Shown here in pieces: positions 46,228 to 48,392 of a DNA stretch of 48,392 nt. The DNA lies in contig NW_025955260.1 in assembly GCF_022376445.1 (NCBI RefSeq), forward strand, positions 1-48,392, read 5' to 3'. The first letter of the stretch is position 1. Each line of letters begins with the position of its first letter. A program made the position numbers and the translations under genes. Source of the DNA: Fomitopsis serialis (Eukaryota; Basidiomycota; Agaricomycetes; Polyporales; Fomitopsidaceae). The notes beneath the pieces were generated by a model, which worked only from the letters and a program-made list of their open reading frames with translations, was not told the origin of the DNA and searched no databases.

Positions 46228-48025
46228 ATGAGTGCTCGCGTTCCCTTTATGCCTCAACGGCCTGCGTCAGCTCGCCCGAAACCTCGGCTCCTTCGCTCTC
46301 CAGTACCGTCGCTCACGACTCGTTTCGCCCAAACGGGCTGCTTTCTGGCAGTCACTCAGCCCCTACATACTCGTACAACGACGGGTCCGCTCCAAAAGAC
46401 CCGCATATAGCCACCCAACACAGCGCCGAAGCTGCACTGAAGGCCGCGACAAACAAGCCGCTCAACGTATCCGGCCTCGCGAAGCGCAAACCCGTCCCTC
46501 AGTCTAACGGGGTCTCCGGACTGGGTACGAACCGCAAGTCCTTTGATAGCTCTGGAGCCGATGCTCGCTCGACCAGGCCTTTCTTGCCTCCGAGCCAGGC
46601 TCACCGTCTGTCGGGCCCTCGTCCGTCTTCTCCGTTCTTCCTCGGAAGCACCGTCTCAGGCACTGGATCTGGTTCTGAGTTCTTGTCTGTGAACGGATTC
46701 CGCCCGCCGATGCTGCCTGTGCCGTCCAAGCTGCAGACCTCGGGCTCTGGGGATAACCTGAACGGTAATAACGCGCATATAGTCACCTCGGATGGTGCTG
46801 GCGACGGCAACACCTCTGAAGCGCACTCTACGAACGGCGACAGATACAACGACCTCCGTTCACTGGGCTCGAACAATCCGAGCGCGCCCATGCTCGCCCG
46901 CGCGTCTCCTCTCATCCGTCTCTCGAGAAGATCAATGAGGATGAAGACGAGGACGACCGAGGTCACCCAGGCGGTGCCCATGGCCAACGGGCCTCCGGGT
47001 CCTTCCCGGATGATGCCCACGCGGGCTCGGACGACGCTCCTTCCGAGGCGTCTCAGCCTGGCTTGCGTAGGTCGGTCAAACGCATCCATCAGCAAGACTT
47101 CGAGGAGGAAGAGTTCGCGTACGGGACTCAGTCGAAGCGGTACAAGCTGGACGGGCAAGGCCTCGCGGTGAGTTTAGCCTGTCTTCGAGGCGCGCTTTGC
47201 ACCCGTGTATCGAGGTCGTGGCTGCGTAGCACCAGCGGATTCCCTGGTGCCGACGTCATTACCCTGCTGACATCCCGCACAGGACGACCTCGCAGCGCGC
47301 TACTCCCGCGGACCGACCCCCGACGTCCGCGGGTACATCGCTCCCGAAGACTACGAGCGCGGCGTCCCTGACCCTCGCGCGCATTCGCAGCAGCCCGACA
47401 GGCCTTACTCCCGCATGTCCGAGGCACACGTTCATCCACAGGCTCAGCCCGCACCCTTGGACCCTACGGGACGCGGGGAGGCGTTGTACAAGCTCATGGG
47501 ACAGGACCTCGGCGAGTTCGTGGAGGGCCATGTGGACGCGTACGAGGAGGCGAAGAAGAGGTGGTCGGAGTGTTCGATGGAGGAGTGGACGGCTGGCGCA
47601 GACGGTGAGTTTGCGTAGCGCTTACTTCGAACCTGCGTGAAGGGTGGCTCATGCGAGGCGCATGCAGAGTTGACAACGAAATTCTCCAAGATGTTGGATT
47701 TTGTACGTGCCTTTACTCTCCGTGTAAGCATGCTGCTCATGATCGTACCAGGTCAAGGACCACATGACGTGCGTTCCACTCTTTGCCCACACTGCAGTCC
47801 CCGAGTTCACTCGTGAGTGATCGCTGATGCTTGAAGCATAGTGCGAAGCTGTCCCTGTACGCCTCGCTTCATTCCGCCGTCGCCTCTCACAAATCCACTC
47901 TCGGCGAGCGAGAGAAGGCTCTGGTGGAAGCACGGGAGAGCCTGGTGCGAGAGGGAGGTGCGGTCGTTGGAGGTGGCGCAGTCGCATCTGCTATGCAGGC
48001 GGAGAAACCGAACGGGGAGGACTAG
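46228..48025 (+). CDS. ECM11-like protein, with two apparent frameshifts
   Basis: Resembles fungal proteins with a C-terminal ECM11 domain; in yeast Ecm11 acts in synaptonemal complex assembly during meiosis, but the role here is inferred. The start MSARVPFMPQRPAS is at 46228. A long Ser/Pro/Asn-rich disordered region follows (PLNVSGLAKRK, LPPSQAHRLS), then an acidic stretch (LEKINEDEDEDD) and a basic segment (RRSVKRIHQQDFEEEE). Clean introns lie at 47168-47282, 47605-47667, 47703-47751 and 47769-47841. The C-terminal domain has SMEEWTAGADELTTKF and MLDFVKDHM, then a coiled coil ending at TAG 48025. Two frame changes have no GT-AG solution I trust: one at about 46265-46285 and one in a CT-rich run at about 46905-46922. 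They could be assembly indels or damage. Domain identity is moderately sure. Confidence 0.6.
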
Positions 48026-48183
48026 TAGGCTGGACAACACCAGCAGCCGCAGACACTTCCTGCGCACGATCGGTAAGGCGCGTTGACGAGTATTGGGACG
48101 ATACGGTAAGATAGGGTATGTTCGGTCGAAGATACAAAGATACATGCTGTACACTGGCAAGTTGATCACCTTCCACGCGTCCT
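48026..48183. other. Short convergent intergenic region
   Basis: It lies between the stop of the ECM11-like gene and the stop of the minus-strand gene at the edge. No terminator-like structure is visible. Confidence 0.35.
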
Positions 48184-48392
48184 CACGATGCCTTCGTGAT
48201 CAGCTCCTGCACGATCTTTACCGCCCTCTTGAACTTCGCTTTGTCCTCCGCTGTCGCCTGCACCGTGCTCGTCCCAGTCCCGCATCCCGCGGGCCCGCCA
48301 TTCATCCACATAAGGTCGTCGCTCCCGAACGCGATGCTCGTGTCCAGCCCGTAAATGTCCTCGCTCCCCGGTGGCTGCTCCGTCGGGATCGA
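48184..48392 (-). CDS. C-terminal end of an unidentified protein (runs off the window)
   Basis: Read on the minus strand from the window edge, an open frame of about 69 codons ends at TGA 48186-48184. It includes DIYGLDTSIAFGSDDLMWMN, a Gly/Thr-rich patch (GGPAGCGTGTSTV) and a final amphipathic helix (EDKAKFKRAVKIVQELITKAS). Codon usage is strongly GC-ending, as in the transporter gene, which supports coding. The family is not recognised. It converges with the ECM11-like gene. Confidence 0.55.

Noticed and set aside
1..48392. CRISPR arrays, rRNA, bacterial-type operons or promoters
   Set aside because: No regular spacer-repeat arrays, rRNA cores or ribosome-binding sites were seen, and the intron structure shows that this is eukaryotic DNA.

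Overview
The window looks like nuclear DNA of a basidiomycete fungus, most likely an Agaricomycete. Almost every convincing coding region is cut by short GT-AG introns, mostly 45-85 nt, often with CTAAC/CTAAT-like branch sites. The gene content is also fungal: a monocarboxylate-transporter-like MFS permease, a NatB catalytic subunit, an ECM11-like protein, a basidiomycete-type multi-pass membrane protein, and several F-box-like paralogues. Gene models below were built by hand by matching splice phase and comparing copies within the window; no search was run.

Layout. 1-2.5 kb holds two small convergent genes of unknown function, next to a CGAAC-rich tandem repeat. 3.0-6.7 kb holds a 14-exon MFS transporter gene, divergent from the second unknown gene. 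6.7-11.8 kb has no convincing gene but contains a diverged direct duplication (about 7.85 and 9.83 kb). From 11.8 to 44.3 kb there are five dispersed F-box-like genes, called A to E here: A (- strand, 11.9-13.7), D (+, 18.8-20.3), C (-, 27.1-28.8, with an in-frame stop), B (+, 34.3-36.2) and E (-, 42.4-44.2). Between them lie a roughly 2 kb non-coding duplication (about 14.85-17.1 and 23.17-25.6 kb), an exon fragment of the transporter gene (17.15-17.44), the NAA20 gene (29.8-30.6), a membrane-protein gene (31.6-33.3), a degenerate copy of that gene (40.76-41.4) and a 1.16 kb transposon with terminal inverted repeats of about 250 bp (39.35-40.51). The right end carries an ECM11-like gene (46.2-48.0) with two apparent frameshifts and the C-terminus of an unidentified gene on the minus strand.

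How it fits together. NAA20, the transporter and the ECM11-like gene look like ordinary genes. The rest of the centre looks like a duplication-driven accessory zone. The F-box paralogues fall into two subfamilies (A/B/C and D/E). All five begin with a short first exon that ends in phase 2 and carries a similar motif, spliced onto the F-box exon. Copies share flanking DNA, which points to segmental duplication. One copy carries a stop, one has lost about 110 internal residues in frame, and fragments of neighbouring genes have been copied between them. F-box proteins are substrate adaptors of SCF ubiquitin ligases, so a diversifying adaptor family is the most likely biological meaning; the targets are unknown.
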